Source: Theocolax elegans (lineage: Eukaryota > Arthropoda > Insecta > Hymenoptera > Cerocephalidae). From it: 64,000 nt of DNA. How positions within the stretch are numbered: position 1 is the first letter of the stretch; each line of letters begins with the position of its first letter. Made by a program: the position numbers and the translations under genes. Where the stretch lies: positions 36,135,255 to 36,199,254 of the forward strand of contig CM047428.1 of NCBI GenBank assembly GCA_026168455.1, read 5' to 3'. The notes under the pieces were generated by a model that saw nothing but the letters and a program-made list of their open reading frames with translations, was not told where the DNA came from and ran no database searches. Below are positions 10,735-23,480 of the stretch, one piece after another.

Positions 10735-12150
10735 TTTATTAAAATTTTATACTATCAAAATGACAATTTAATTAATTTTTTTTTAATTCAATATGATCGA
10801 GGCACCCAAAGGAATAATAAGACATAGCGTTTGACTTTTTTTATAGGTTTTAATTAATTTTTTAATGATTTTAAAATTTAAGTCTGAGCGTACGTCCGTA
10901 CGTCCATACGACCGTACGTCCGTACGTCCGTACAGGCAGACTTTATATTTTTTAACTCTTCTTATATCTCTCTTGGATTTTCGAAAAAATGAATTTTATT
11001 TAATGAAAGTGATCGCGGAACCACAGGGATTAATTAGTAATAGTGTTTAACTTTTGTATAGGTGTTTAATACCTTTTTTAAATGGTTTAACCTCGATTAT
11101 TTAAAACGATTATTTATTTGTTTATCTCGATCAGTTATAACTGAAGGTAACATTAAGGACTGGACATCATCAACAGGAAGGGAATATATTTTTTTTAATT
11201 TCGTAATATGGGTTCCAGTAGATGATGCCCCGTCGACCTGGAGGTAACATAAGGGACCTGGACATCTACTACAGGAAGAAAAATTTTTTTTTCAATTTCG
11301 TAATAGGTCTTGCAGTAGATATTGCCCCGATGACCTGGAGGTAACATTGCCGACCTGAACATCTTTTACGGGAAGAAAATTTTTTTTTTGATTTCGTAAT
11401 ATGTCTTGCAGTAGATATTGCCCCGATGACCTGGAGGTAACATTAGGGACCTGGACATCATCTACAGGAAGAAAATTTTTTTTTTTTATTTTTATTATGA
11501 ATCTTCCAGTAGAAGATGCCCCGATGTTCTGAAGGTAACATTGGGGACCTGGACATGTACTACAGGGAGAAAATTTTTTTTTTTGATTTGGTAATAGGCT
11601 TTCCAGTAGATGATGCCCCGTTGACCTGGAGGTAACAGTAGGGACCTAGACATCTTCTACAGGTAGAAAATTTTTGTTTGATTTCGTAATAGGTCTTTCA
11701 GTAGATGTTGTCCCGTTAACCTGGAGGTAACATTAGGGACCTGGACATCATCTACAGGAAGAAAATTTTTTTTTTTTTTTTTTTAATGAATCTTCCAGTA
11801 GATGATGCCCCGATGATCTGGAGGTAACATTGGGGACCTGGACATCTACTACAGGAAGAAAATATTTTTTTTTGATTTCGTAATAGACCTTTCATTAAAT
11901 GTTGCCTCGTTAACCTGGAGGTAACATTAGGGACCTGGAAATCATCTCCAGAAAGAAATGATTTTTTTTAATTTCGTAATGGAGCTTCCAATATATGTAT
12001 ATAGTAAATATTATAAATTTATGATAATTTTGTTAATAAACTAAGAGATATTTACAACATTAGTAGAATGTATGATGTAAGTAGTAGATGAATTCTCAGA
12101 AATTTAGGAAAATTCAGTTCATTAAGTAGATATTAAATGATATTATCCAC
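10735..12150 (+). repeat. Satellite-bearing module, copy 1
   Basis: A leader containing AATTCAATATGATCG and tandem CGTACGTC octamers (about 10888-10935) is followed by about nine tandem units of ~97 bp from about 11135 to 12000. Each unit carries CTGGAGGTAACATTAGGGAC, a CAGGAAGAAAATTTTTTT run and CCAGTAGATGATGCCCCGAT. Units differ by point changes and by T-run length. No coding potential. Confidence 0.9.
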
Positions 12151-12164
12151 ATCCACATCCACCC

Positions 12165-12890
12165 ACATTATATTGAAATTTTATACTGTCTAAATGACGA
12201 TTTAAGTATAAATTATGTTATATTTTTTTAAATAGTTTATAAAAATTAATTTTGTTTAATTCAATATGATCGCGGCACCTAAAGGAATAATAAGACATAG
12301 TGTTTGACTTTTTTTATAGGTTTTAATTAATTTTTTAATGATTTTAAAATTTAAGTCTGAGCGTACGTCCGTACGTCCATACGTCCGTACAGGCAGACTT
12401 TTTACTTTTTAACTCTTCTTATATCTCTCTTGGATTTTCGAAAAAATAAATTTTTTTTAATGAAAGTGATCGCGGAAACACACCGATTAATTAGGAATAA
12501 TGCTTAACTTTTTTATAAATAAACCTCGATTATTTAACTCGATTATTTATTTGTTTATCTCGATTAGTTATAACTTTAGGTAACTTGAAGGACTGGACAT
12601 CATCAACAGGAAGGGAATATTCTTTTCTTAATTTCACAGGAAGAAATTAATTTTTTTTTAAATTTCGTAATGTACTTTCCAGTAGTTGATGCCGCGATGA
12701 TCTGGAGGTAACATAAGGGACCTGGACATCATCTACAGGAAGAAATTATTTTTTTTTTTTAATTTTGTTATGAGCTTTTCAGTAGATGATGCCGCGATGA
12801 CCTATAGGTAATAGTAATGACCTGGACATTATCTACAGGAAGAAATTAATTTTTGTTTTAATTTCGTAATGTGCGTTCCAGTTGATAATA
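12165..12890 (+). repeat. Satellite-bearing module, copy 2 (shorter)
   Basis: Repeats the leader of copy 1, including the CGTACGTC octamers near 12362 and the phrase TATCTCTCTTGGATTTTCG, followed by about three satellite units. The whole module was therefore duplicated at a higher order, and the arrays later changed unit number. Confidence 0.88.
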
Positions 12891-14726
12891 ATAAAAATAA
12901 TAATAAATAGTAATAAAATAATATAAATAACATAAATACCATAATACATAATAACATAAACTACCTAATATATAAATAAATTATAATTATATATGTATGA
13001 TCAATATTTAATTATTTGGTTGAGTTTTTATATAAATTAGTTATATATATATAGACAAAAATTATTAAAATATTTATACTATATTTTTTTATTTTATAAA
13101 ATTTATAAAATAAAGTTTTATAATATTTAATATGTAATGTTATAATCAATCTTACGTAAATAGCAAATTTTAATATCAACATAACAAAAGTTCTTACATC
13201 ATATATAGTGAAATGTATATACTACATAAATTAAAATTTGTATAATAAGTATTGTAGAAATATTTTATATACGCTTATACGTTCATTTCTTTTTCAGTAT
13301 TCAATTGTTTTGAGACGACTTTTTAATTTAAGGCTATTCTAATTACTCAATTTGTCCAATAGGTGGCGGGTATAAAATTTTCTATTTTTGCAGTTCTTCT
13401 CGCAAATGCTCAAAAATGTGTCAATTATATATAAGAAGCAACAAGATATTTAGTTATTATGCGAAAATGTATCTTCCGTTCAGCGTATTGCAATGATAGT
13501 GATTGAAATAATATTTAAGTCTGTGACTATTAAGTGTAATAAATAAATATATGTGAGTGAATAAAAATTGCGATCAACTGCGTATGAATAGTATATAATT
13601 AAATCTCTAAATATTAAATGTTTCTGTAGTACTTAATTGACAAAAGGAATTCCCCCAATATATACATTCTATTTCGAATTAATTAAAAACAACATATAAT
13701 TTATTTTTACTTCCTTAAATTCGCATTTAGAAAATACCAGATTGCATAATAAAATTTGCTGACTTATATAATAAAAATTACTATATTGAAAAATTAAAAA
13801 TTACTATATACAAAAATTATTATATTGGTGAGATGTCACACTTTTCCTATACAATATAGTAATTTTTAATATAGATTATTTTAATATTTATTATAATATT
13901 TTTTTCAGTGTATAAAAAGTGCTATTACCAAATTACCAATAACACACAAATTAATAAGTACTGCTAAATAAATAAAACAATTATTTGCAAAGGATGTATA
14001 CATATCACATGACAATAGAAAATCAATAATAATTCCTTTATGAAAAGTGCTATTGCAATAATAATTAAACTCTATTTCATACAAAAATAATTATTTTTAT
14101 AGATAATTTCTATTTTTTTAATATTATCATTTTAATTCCTCGTATAATAATAATAAATTCATTAATTATTATACATATGATAATAAATCAATATGGGTAC
14201 AATTTAATAAATAATAATTGAATGTAGTTAAATAATAAAATATTTTTTATTGTAATTTAATATTATCTATTATATAATGATTTTTCAGCGAGCGAGCGTG
14301 AGCGAGTGAGGATTTTGGCTATTATTCATATTAAGTAATGAATAAATCTTTTATATAAATCTTTTAGTAGACTTACGGTTAATTTATTAACCGGCACCCT
14401 GATCGCCAGTGCAGCGTTACAATGTGTGTAAAATAATGTAGTGCATAATAAGTACAAAAGACTCGTTTAAACATACATATCAGTTTTTAATTTTAATTTA
14501 TATTAAAACTATAATTAAATTATTATAATATAAATTTGGAAATGAATTTTATTATGTTTCATTTCAATCAGCATTAAAGTTCAATATTTTATTTGTCATA
14601 AACTACAAATTTTTAACAAACATAAAAAGGAAACGATAAAAAAAATAAATACAAAAACGAGTATTATTATAATAAATATATTTTAACAATATAATATAAT
14701 ATATAATAATAATAGTAATAACAAGT
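12891..14726. other. AT-rich stretch without genes
   Basis: Poly-(AT) rich, including AATAATAAT runs near 12890-12960. The only structure noted is a hairpin at 13773-13867 whose arms are AAAAATTACTATATTG and its complement; it may be a small MITE relic. No coding signal. Confidence 0.55.
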
Positions 14727-15180
14727 ATACTTGCGGTATAGGACTGTGTGTCGAGATTGCGTGGCTGTAGGTCGGTTTCCTACCGTGAAACTCACACCGC
14801 GAATGTAGGATCGGCCTGCACTTAAAATGCACCCACGAACAATACGGCAAAATAATCTCTACGAAGTTAAAACACGGGACGCGGGGGGACAACACCTGTC
14901 GTGTGTCAAGGCGGCTATATCTCTCTCGAGCGCGCGAGAATCTCCCCCTCACCTATGTATTCCGGTGCGCGCGCGAAGCCGATCTCGCCCGTGTAGCCAC
15001 GACGAACCGAGCCGAGCCGATGCGAACATTACGATACTGTTCATTCGTGTTGCTCGAATTCGTCAAACAGTAAGGTAAATAATATCTTACCGTTACAATT
15101 ATTAAAATAAATTTATATCAAAGGGCGCGATAGCGCCCGACGCACGTATGGGCGCGTAAGCCATATATACAGCTAACTCA
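14727..15180 (+). promoter_or_regulatory. GC-rich block, possible LTR or promoter
   Basis: CpG-rich island in AT-rich DNA, with GAAACTCAC like the 10.05-kb block and a palindrome GGGCGCGATAGCGCCC at 15123-15138. Short frames on both strands are not convincing. Nature unknown. Confidence 0.25.
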
Positions 15181-15756
15181 GTCCTCATATTTTTCATTTC
15201 ATAACCGTTTATTATATACTATTTATTTTCATGAAATCTATGAAACATTGCTTTGCCTATTTATTTATCTTCTGTTTACATCTAATTTTGTCCGAATTTA
15301 TTCACGCATAATTAAGAAAAGTCGCGATAAAGAAATTGGATGTCGATTTCCGTTACTCGATTTTTGTCTTCTCCGTTTTTATATATATAGTCAACTCGAA
15401 ACAAAAAGAGATAGCAATATTATGGAAAATCCATAAGATAGAAAGAGATACAATGCATGCTTTCCAGTCCGTGAGAGAACGCGTACAGAAGTAAAAACAT
15501 ATAGAAGTAGTTGACACGTGGCCGTGAGAGGGAGCTAGTTTCAGGTGAACACTTTCGTCACAGCTGAATCGTCCAACTGATTTTGTGTGGAAAGTTATGA
15601 ATTTCAATTATTTATTTACGTAATTATTTCCAATACCTCACATTATTCCGTTTCGGTATTTTTTATTGTACTCCAATGCAGATACTATTGCAAGATAAGG
15701 ACTTCATAGTCGCTCTTACTGTATACCAACATGTCAACCTTTGATTTCTCGACGAA

Positions 15757-15775
15757 AGAAAGAGTGAGAGAGAGC

Positions 15776-15833
<58 letters not shown>
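15757..15833. repeat. (GA)n microsatellite
   Basis: Nearly uninterrupted GA repeats. The Ser/Leu-rich reverse frame across it is a by-product. Confidence 0.95.
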
Positions 15834-15839
<6 letters not shown>

Positions 15840-17047
15840 AACATTGATAAAATTCTAACCATGAAAACAATGTTTTTATTTTCATGCAAGTGATGGTATA
15901 ACTTTTTTTAATCTTATAGTATAATGTTATAAAAATTGTACAAAAAATAAATGTATATTATTACATTATTTTAATTATATTTATTATATTATTATTTCAT
16001 TTTATTTAAATAATTTTATCAATAAATTGAAATGCATCAACTATATTATCAATTATATTATATTGTCAAAGCGGGAATAGATAAATTACCAAATTAAACA
16101 CAAAATTTTAACAAAAATTATAAACTAAATTTAAAAAATTTTCTGCAATTAACAAAACATTTTTTGTAATAAATAGTATTTTAAATTATAGAATTTATAT
16201 GATATAAATTTAAATAAATCTGTTCCCTAATCAGGCTTAGCCCTATCCTCTTTGCTAATAATGTAGCTAGAGATATTACAATTTTAAAATAACATGATAT
16301 AATAAATCATATTCTATATTTTTGGTGCTCGCAATCATCGCAAGACCATGACTGAGCAATAATAAAAATATATGCAATGAATATAAAGGAATCTTGCTTT
16401 AGAACTAAAAATCATTGAACGGTTTAAAAACTATCAAAAATTGTATAACCGCAAACATTTGTTTACGTTATAAACGTACATATAACATTCAATTAATTTT
16501 AATAATTGACATTATATCTATTTTAATTTTTTTTATAATTTTATCTCTGAAAATGTAATTTTAAAGACTTACTTATAAAGGTTGTTTTTAAGTTGTTTTA
16601 GTAAGTATAAATAATTGTTATCGGTACGGATCTTAAATTTAAGTAAAATAATGTGAATTATATGTATTAGAAAAATAACCTTAGATCTTCCTGTTCGGAG
16701 TTCCTAAATCAAAATAAAGTACGAGCGTAGCTTTGACAACAAAGAAGTTGTCAAATTATATATTTTCATAAATTACTTTATGTATATTGGTAAATTTAAT
16801 TTTGTAATTATTCTAAATTACATGTGTAAATTCAGCACAAATTAATTATAATGATTAATTAAAAATTAAAATATGAGTTTAATTCGAACACTCGTACGAG
16901 CAAGTCGTGTTTATAATCGTTCTTCGTAAACATTATAAGCGCGGATTGTATAAGACGAGTTAGAAGTGCTGAGTGCCGAGTATGGCAATTTATCATAAAC
17001 ATTTCAATTTTAAAATTTAATCTATATCTAATTAAAGTGATCTCGCT
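15834..17047. other. AT-rich stretch without genes
   Basis: No coding frame or repeat seen. The last ~100 bases may already belong to the 5' UTR of the LINE that follows. Confidence 0.5.
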
Positions 17048-17069
17048 GAGTCTCTGACTACAGAGACTC
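17048..17069 (+). other. 9-bp hairpin upstream of LINE ORF1
   Basis: GAGTCTCTG and CAGAGACTC separated by ACTA, 26 bases before the ORF1 ATG. Probably part of the LINE 5' UTR; the true 5' end of the element is not visible. Confidence 0.5.
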
Positions 17070-17095
17070 GCGTACATAATTACTAACGTTAAAAA

Positions 17096-18295
17096 ATGGC
17101 AAGTAGTCAAGTAGACCCAATGCAATCGTTTACATCTATAGCTCAGTATGAAAAAGTACTAACTAGGGAACATGCTATCGTAGTGGATTCAGTCGAAGGT
17201 TTTTCAGTGCAAGATTATGCAATTGCTCTTACAAATGTTGTTAATCCAAAGAATATTCTGTATGCTTCTCGCATAAATCAAGGAAGAGTTTGTTTTTATT
17301 TAAGTGCCAGAGAACTGGCAGAAAATCTCGTTAATGATAAAAGTGCGATAACCGTAGGTAAGAATGTTTTATCAATTAGACCCTTGATATCAAAGGCAAA
17401 AAGAGTCCTAATCTCTAACGTTCAATCCTGCATACCCACGGTAGTTATTCTTCAAGAATTAAACAAACTAGACATAACACCGGTCTCTAACATAACTACG
17501 ATCAAGTCAAGCACTCAACACCCATCTCTAAGTCATTTACTAAGCTTTAGAAAGCAAATGTTTATAAAACCTGAGGACATTTCGAAAATACCTGGAAATA
17601 TGAAAATTACGTTCGACGAGGTGAACTTTTGGATCTACTTCTCGACAGAAAAACCAACATGTTTTATATGCAAAGAAGAGGGGCATCTTGCGAGATTCTG
17701 CAAAAACATAGATAATCCTATCCAGCCACTCTATGAAAATACAAATTCAACTACAAACAACAATATATCTCAACCTATGGAATTGTCAACAAATCAAGAA
17801 ATAGAAAAATCGTTGGAATTCCCTCCTATTCAGAAAAATTCAGGTTTCAAACGTCCTTTATCTCCAAGCACGATATCATCAGTATCGGCTCCAGAACCAG
17901 TTCATAGTCAAGAAAAAAAGATAAGTAGTAAAAAAGTACCCCATAAAAAAACGAAAACAAATAACGAATTAAAAAAAAATTGACTTTGCAAAAAATTTGA
18001 AAATATCTGAAGAAATGATAAACTTAAATAATGAAAAATACTCGATAAATTATGATAGCTTAATCTCGTTATTAGAAAATATTAAATATAATAATAATGT
18101 CATAAATATAGCGAAATTGTACACAGATAACATTGACGCGCTTGTCAATTTACTTACGGATATATATATGTTTATATTCAAGATAGAGGTACGAAAACCA
18201 GAATCACACGTATTAGAAATATACTTAAATCCTTCAATATAAACAAAGCAGTCTTCGTAAGCGAAGACTCTAGTTTGTCGGAATTTGAAAACTAA
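17096..18295 (+). CDS. LINE ORF1, gag-like RNA-binding protein (frame broken)
   Basis: From the ATG at 17096 a frame of 295 residues runs to 17983. Residues 189-202 form a CCHC zinc knuckle (CFICKEEGHLARFC), the nucleic-acid-binding motif of I- and jockey-type ORF1 proteins that coat the element RNA. The tail is Ser/Lys-rich. The stop at 17981 follows a run of nine A's; past it a second frame (to about 18242) and then a third (ending in SLSEFEN at 18295) continue with plausible protein, so the original ORF1 likely ended at 18295. The two frame breaks are mutations or homopolymer errors. ORF2 begins 11 bases later. Confidence 0.8.
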
Positions 18296-18305
18296 TAAAT
18301 TCAAT

Positions 18306-21300
18306 ATGTATAATAACAACTCGCAACCAAATAGTTCTAAATTAAATATTGTATATTGGAACGCGAGGAGTATATTACAAAGAAAACATGAACTACCGAG
18401 TTTACTTGATAATGTACATGTCTTTATTCAAGCGACAAATTTAACATAAGCGGATTTAATACTGTCAGGTTTGACAGAATTAACAAGCACGGAGGTGGAA
18501 TAATGTTTTTAATAAGAAAAAATCTATCATATAAATGCCTTAATCAAGTTATTAACCAATCGGAGGAAATAGAAATTGCAGGAATTCGTATAGAAAACAT
18601 TATTCCAGCTATCGACATTATCACCTGCTACAAAATTCCAAACTGCGACATAGAACAAAAAAAATGGAATGAAATATTTGAACACTCCGTAAATAATAAA
18701 AATACAATTATATTAGGTGATTTTAACGCACAAAATGTTAAGTGGAATTGCACGAAAACGAACACATACGGCAAGAAATTAGATCTAAGCCTTGATTTAT
18801 ACAACCTATTTGTCCATAACACAAATACGCATACACACATTGATATACGCAGTGGTAAGAAATCTAACATAGATCTTGTTTTTTCTAATATGACTGTAGC
18901 CGATATAATCACAACTAAAGTGCATGACGAACTGTATGGTTCAGACCATTTTCCAATATATGTAGAAATAGATGCAAGCCCGCAATTATACCAACCAAAA
19001 AACTTTAAGATAAGAACATTAAAAACTACATGGACAGTATTTGAAAAACAGTTAGATAAAAATTTAGTACATTTTTATATATATGACTTTGATGAAATGC
19101 AACCAATAGAGAAGTACGAATTTTTTACAAAAATTGTAACGGAAGCGGTAAAAAAACCTACACCGAACAATAAAAAGAGAATAAAAAAAATAAAACAGTA
19201 TAATAACCCGGTTTTATGGTGGGACGATGAATGCAATAAAATCAAGCGCTTGAGAAGAGCCTCTTTTAAAAAGTGGTTATTTACTGGAAATATGTATGAT
19301 CTAATAAATTACAATAAAATATGTGCATTAGCAAAAAAGACTTTTAAAAAAAAGAAAAAAGAACATCTACGAAAATTTGCGGAATCTATTAATTTTCGAA
19401 CCAATAGAACTTATGTCTGGAATAAATGCAGAGCTTTCAAAAAAGGTTTTTTAAAAATTAAATTTCCAAACGTATCTGCAGACTTAGAACTTCGAGAAAA
19501 AAGCATAGAGTATATAAACAAGATAGCACCACCGTGGGTACCGTTGGATTCCAATTGGCTACCTAATTGCGACAGTAACCCTTTTTTTGATGAATTTTCC
19601 ACCTTTGCTGGGTTTAACAAGGCCTTAAACTCTTCTAATACTGACTCCTCGCCGGGCATAGACGGTATTGATTATACAATTTTAAAAAAACTGCCGATAA
19701 AATACAAATTGATTTTATTAGATATGTACAATGAATTATTTCATAAAGGAGAAAACCCAGAAAGATTGATTCAAACTCAAATTTGCATGATTAATAAACC
19801 AGACAGTTCCTCCGTAAGGCCAATAGCATTAACGTCCTGTTTATGCAAATTATTCGAAATGCTCAATAAAAATAGACTTCAATGGTGGATTGAGCATAAA
19901 AAACTACTTCCTATAGGACAATCAGGGTTCCGAAAGGGCAAATCTTGCTACGATAACCTAACGTATTTAACTTTAGAAATTGATCAAACCTTATTAAATA
20001 ATGAAAATGTACTTGCGGCATTTCTAGACGTCTCTAACGCTTTTTCAAACGTACTGTCGGAATGTTTACTTAACAAACTAGCAGAAATCAACTGTTCCAA
20101 AAATTTAATAAAATTTGTCAAATTCTTAACCTATAAAAGAATAATACATACAACGGTTAAAGATCACGAAACTAAAAATTTATATAAAGGCGTTCCACAA
20201 GGAGGCCTGCTTAGCTCTCTCTTATACATTATGTATCGAACATAACAAATAGTATTGATAAAGAAGCTACTATCATACAATTTGCGGACGACATTGCCAT
20301 TTATGTAAAAAACGCATCATTGATGAACTGTAAAAAGATACTTGAACAATCAATAAAAATTTTAAACAAAAATTTAAACTTAATAGGATTAGAATTAGCC
20401 CCGAATAAAACAAAACTTATTCATTTTAACAGAAAAAAGACTGAACCAGGGAATATAGATATAAAAATTAATAATTGTATAATTAAATCCTGCGAGTCGG
20501 CTCGTTTCTTAGGACTTACTTTTGATTACAAGTTATCATTTGCTCAATATATAGATTTCATCTTATCAAAAAGTTACTCTTCGCTCAATATTTTAAAATA
20601 TTTATGTGGCACTTGGTGGGGTGCAGACCCATATATTCTAATTATATTATATAAAAGTTATAAGATCACTATTAGAATATGCCAGTTTCGTATATTTTCC
20701 TACAAATAAAAAGTTATTAAAAAAGATAGAACAAATCCAACTTGTGGCAATGAGAACAGCGCTCGGGTTAAGAAGAAGCACGCCAACGAACATTCTCATA
20801 GCAGAATCTAAGCTACCCTTTATCAAAGATCGTGCTCGTTATTTGTTTAATAAATATTTATTAAAATGTGCATCATACACACAGAATTTAATATTCAAAG
20901 AAATTATATATTGTACACTCAATCGTAAAAGCAAAAGAATTATAGCCGAATGCATAGAAAGTCTACCAGAACTATCCGAGTATATAGATGTACAAGATCA
21001 ATTAGCAGTATACAATTATGATTATAACATTCACTTAATTTCTATCCCTTATAATAAAGATATAGAAAACTTATTAAAAAAATCGGAAGACCCCAATAAC
21101 TTCTTAGATTCTTTATTAAAAGAAAAAAACAGCTACAACATATACACGGATGGTAGCAAAATTTCTAACAAAAAAAGTGTAGGTGCTGCGTGTTAAATCG
21201 TCAAGCGAATTAAATATCAAATCATGTACATCAATAAACAGCATGGCCTCTATCTTCACGGAAGAGTGTATAGCTATTGATAATGCCATGGATATCGCGC

Positions 21301-22012
21301 TTCGTTACGGAGATAAAGATGTTCTCATACTGACTGATTCCTTGAGCGTTCTTCAATATCTTAATTCAAAAATTGATTCCGCTACACTAAACCCTTACAT
21401 CTTATCAATAAAACAAAAATATAATACATTTTTCAAAACAAATAAAAACATCGCATTAAAATTTATGTGGATACCATCGCATACAGGAATCAGACAGAAT
21501 GAAAGAGCAGATGAGCTGACAAAAGAGGCCACAAATAATAGGTATAATGATTGTAATAAAGTTCCTTTCTCTGATATCAACAATAATTTACGAAAAAATA
21601 CTTATCGTAATACGTTTAATACTATCAAAGAAGAAGCAAAAAAGAAAGGAGCTTTGTATTTTAAGCTGTATTTCAACGAAAAAACAAAACCATGATTTGC
21701 GACAACAAACCTAATCAGAAAAATTACGGTAATGATAAACAGAGCTAGATCAAATCACTATCAGTTAGCGGAATCGCTTGCGAAAATAAATGTAAACTCT
21801 GCAATTTGTCCATGCGGCAAATATGAGGAAAATATCAATCATGTCTTGTGGCAATGCTCTTTATATGATAACCAAAGAAAAAAATTAATAGTAAATCTTA
21901 AAAAACTGCGTTTATATTTGCCCCTCAATATTGAAATGCTAATAAAAAAAACCTCATATAAAAGCGTGTAAGAATTTACATTTATTCCTGAAACAATGCA
22001 AATTAAAAATTT
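18306..22012 (+). pseudogene. LINE ORF2: endonuclease, reverse transcriptase, RNase H (frame broken)
   Basis: Starts with the ATG at 18306 and LNIVYWNARSI, the usual start of an AP-type endonuclease; GDFNA (18718) and SDHFPI (about 18940) are later endonuclease motifs. RT follows with RPIALTSCLCKLFE (about 19818), QSGFRKGKSC (about 19920), GVPQGG (about 20190) and FADD (20281-20292). A later RNase H has YTDGSK (about 21143) and SHTGIRQNERADELTKEA (about 21478), followed by a CxCG...H...C finger (about 21808). Presence of RNase H fits the I-type group. Breaks lie near 18450, 20243, 20655, 21196, 21692 and in an A8 run near 21947. The enzyme nicks DNA and primes reverse transcription at the nick. 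Confidence 0.9.
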
Positions 22013-22232
22013 AATTTGCATTGTATTATTAATAAGGAAAAAGAAAAGAAAAAAAAAAGAAAGAGAAAAAAAAATGAAAAAAAGAAACAAATGTAAAAGC
22101 GTATTACATATCACCGTTAGATTATAAGCTACTATATACATATCATTGTAATGCAAAAATAAACCTATTTACAAAGTACTCTTTGTAAGGTTTGAGATGC
22201 TAATAATAAAAAAAATAAAAAAAATAAAATAT
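22013..22232 (+). mobile_element. LINE 3' UTR and A-rich tail
   Basis: Non-coding sequence rich in GAAAAAAA runs ends in GCTAATAATAAAAAAAATAAA, a plausible LINE tail. No target duplication could be paired with a left end. Confidence 0.6.
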
Positions 22233-22283
22233 AAATTTAATTATAATTTAAGTGGTGTCTGAAAGACCAACAATTTCTTACCA

Positions 22284-22535
22284 AGGCGAAAGCACCCTGG
22301 TGGAAGTATAAATTGTACATTATAGTACATATGTGTACTGTTTCTATACAATACCGTACATAACCGTATATTTTTTTATACATTTCTGTACGTTTCTGTA
22401 CATTTCTGTACATTTTTGGTACATTATTGGTACTTATTAGACTTTTGTACAGAATTGTACAAAAATGTACAATAATGCACGGAAATGTACAGAAATGTGC
22501 AGAAATATACGGAAATGTATGAAGATACATAGAAA
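22284..22535. repeat. GTAC-rich foldback, left CCCTGGTG end
   Basis: CACCCTGGTGGAAGTATAA opens a block in which GTAC recurs about every 10-11 bases. The first half reads TTTCTGTAC repeatedly and the second half its complement GTACAGAAA, so the whole folds back on itself. A related, oppositely oriented end lies at 26047-26182. Confidence 0.6.
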
Positions 22536-22653
22536 AGTAGAATAGTAAAAAGATTCAATGGTATTGAATAAAGTTATGCTTCAAGTGTAAATATGTTAAT
22601 TTATTTGATATAAATTAATTATTTAATTTGAATAAATATATACGTTATATTTT

Positions 22654-23089
22654 TTTTTTATTCTTGATTTTGTGCCCTCTTTTTTCCTGGCACTTCCTAC
22701 CGTTTATCCCCTGGGGGACTTTAACGGTGTCCACCTACCACCTATGTGTGGGTGCTTTATCCCTCTCTTAAAAACCCCACCATCTCGCATTCGCCCGGGG
22801 TTATGCCCGTGGATGAGGGAAACCTGTGAAGCAGGGAAAACCTCACCCGAGATGGCCGGTGTATTCGAAACATTCTTTTTGGGTGTCAAAGTCACATTGC
22901 GTAGGCCTTGACACCGAAACCGAATGTTTCACACCTCCCGCTCACGTTGTGAAGTGTGAAAAAACACCTAACCCGCCACGAAAGCCAAGCGACCGAGAGC
23001 GTCACCCATCCACTTGGGTACCGCGCTCAATACTGCTTAACTTCCGTGACCGGCCGAGGTGCGCCTCCGCCACTCCGCCACCGCGTCGG
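22654..23089 (-). mobile_element. 5S rRNA-derived SINE (SINE3 type)
   Basis: Read on the reverse strand, the head has 5S rRNA internal-promoter features: GGTCACGGAAGTTAAGCA and, about 25 bases later, CCCAAGTGGATGGGTGACGC. A unique body of about 300 bp ends in an A-rich tail (AAGAATAAAAAAAAAA). A 21-bp target duplication beginning TAAATATATACGTTATAT flanks it (22633-22653 and 23090-23110). A head-body-tail layout plus target duplication makes it a transposed SINE, not a 5S gene. The mobilising LINE is not identified. Confidence 0.75.
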
Positions 23090-23110
23090 TAAATATATAC
23101 GTTATATTTT

Positions 23111-23480
23111 ATTACATTATTATTATTATTATATATACATTATTTATTATTATTATTATTATATATTACTTGTTGTGCCTTGTAATATTTCGGTGATCAA
23201 TGACACACTTCTTTCATAAATAAGAAAAATAAAAATAATTAAAATGTAGAATTACAGCAACATGTGCGTGACAAATATTAAAATAGTACTTCCTTTATTA
23301 TAATTTAGAAGAGAAATATTAATTGCGCAGTTGAAATGAAAAAATTGCGTAAAATAATATTTGATTTCAATAAAAGTGTTTTAAATATATCGTCAATGTA
23401 ATTAAAAATTAAGATTAAAAAGATATGATAAACAAATGTGAATATATAGATTTAATGTAGTAAAAAGTTGTTTTTCTTAT
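23111..23480. other. AT-rich stretch
   Basis: No coding or structural signal seen. Confidence 0.5.

Noticed and set aside
11135..12000. CRISPR-like array
   Set aside because: Units are contiguous ~97-bp tandem repeats without unique spacers, in a eukaryotic genome.
22985..23089. Functional 5S rRNA gene
   Set aside because: Only the promoter-bearing part resembles 5S rRNA, and it heads a SINE with its own target duplication.
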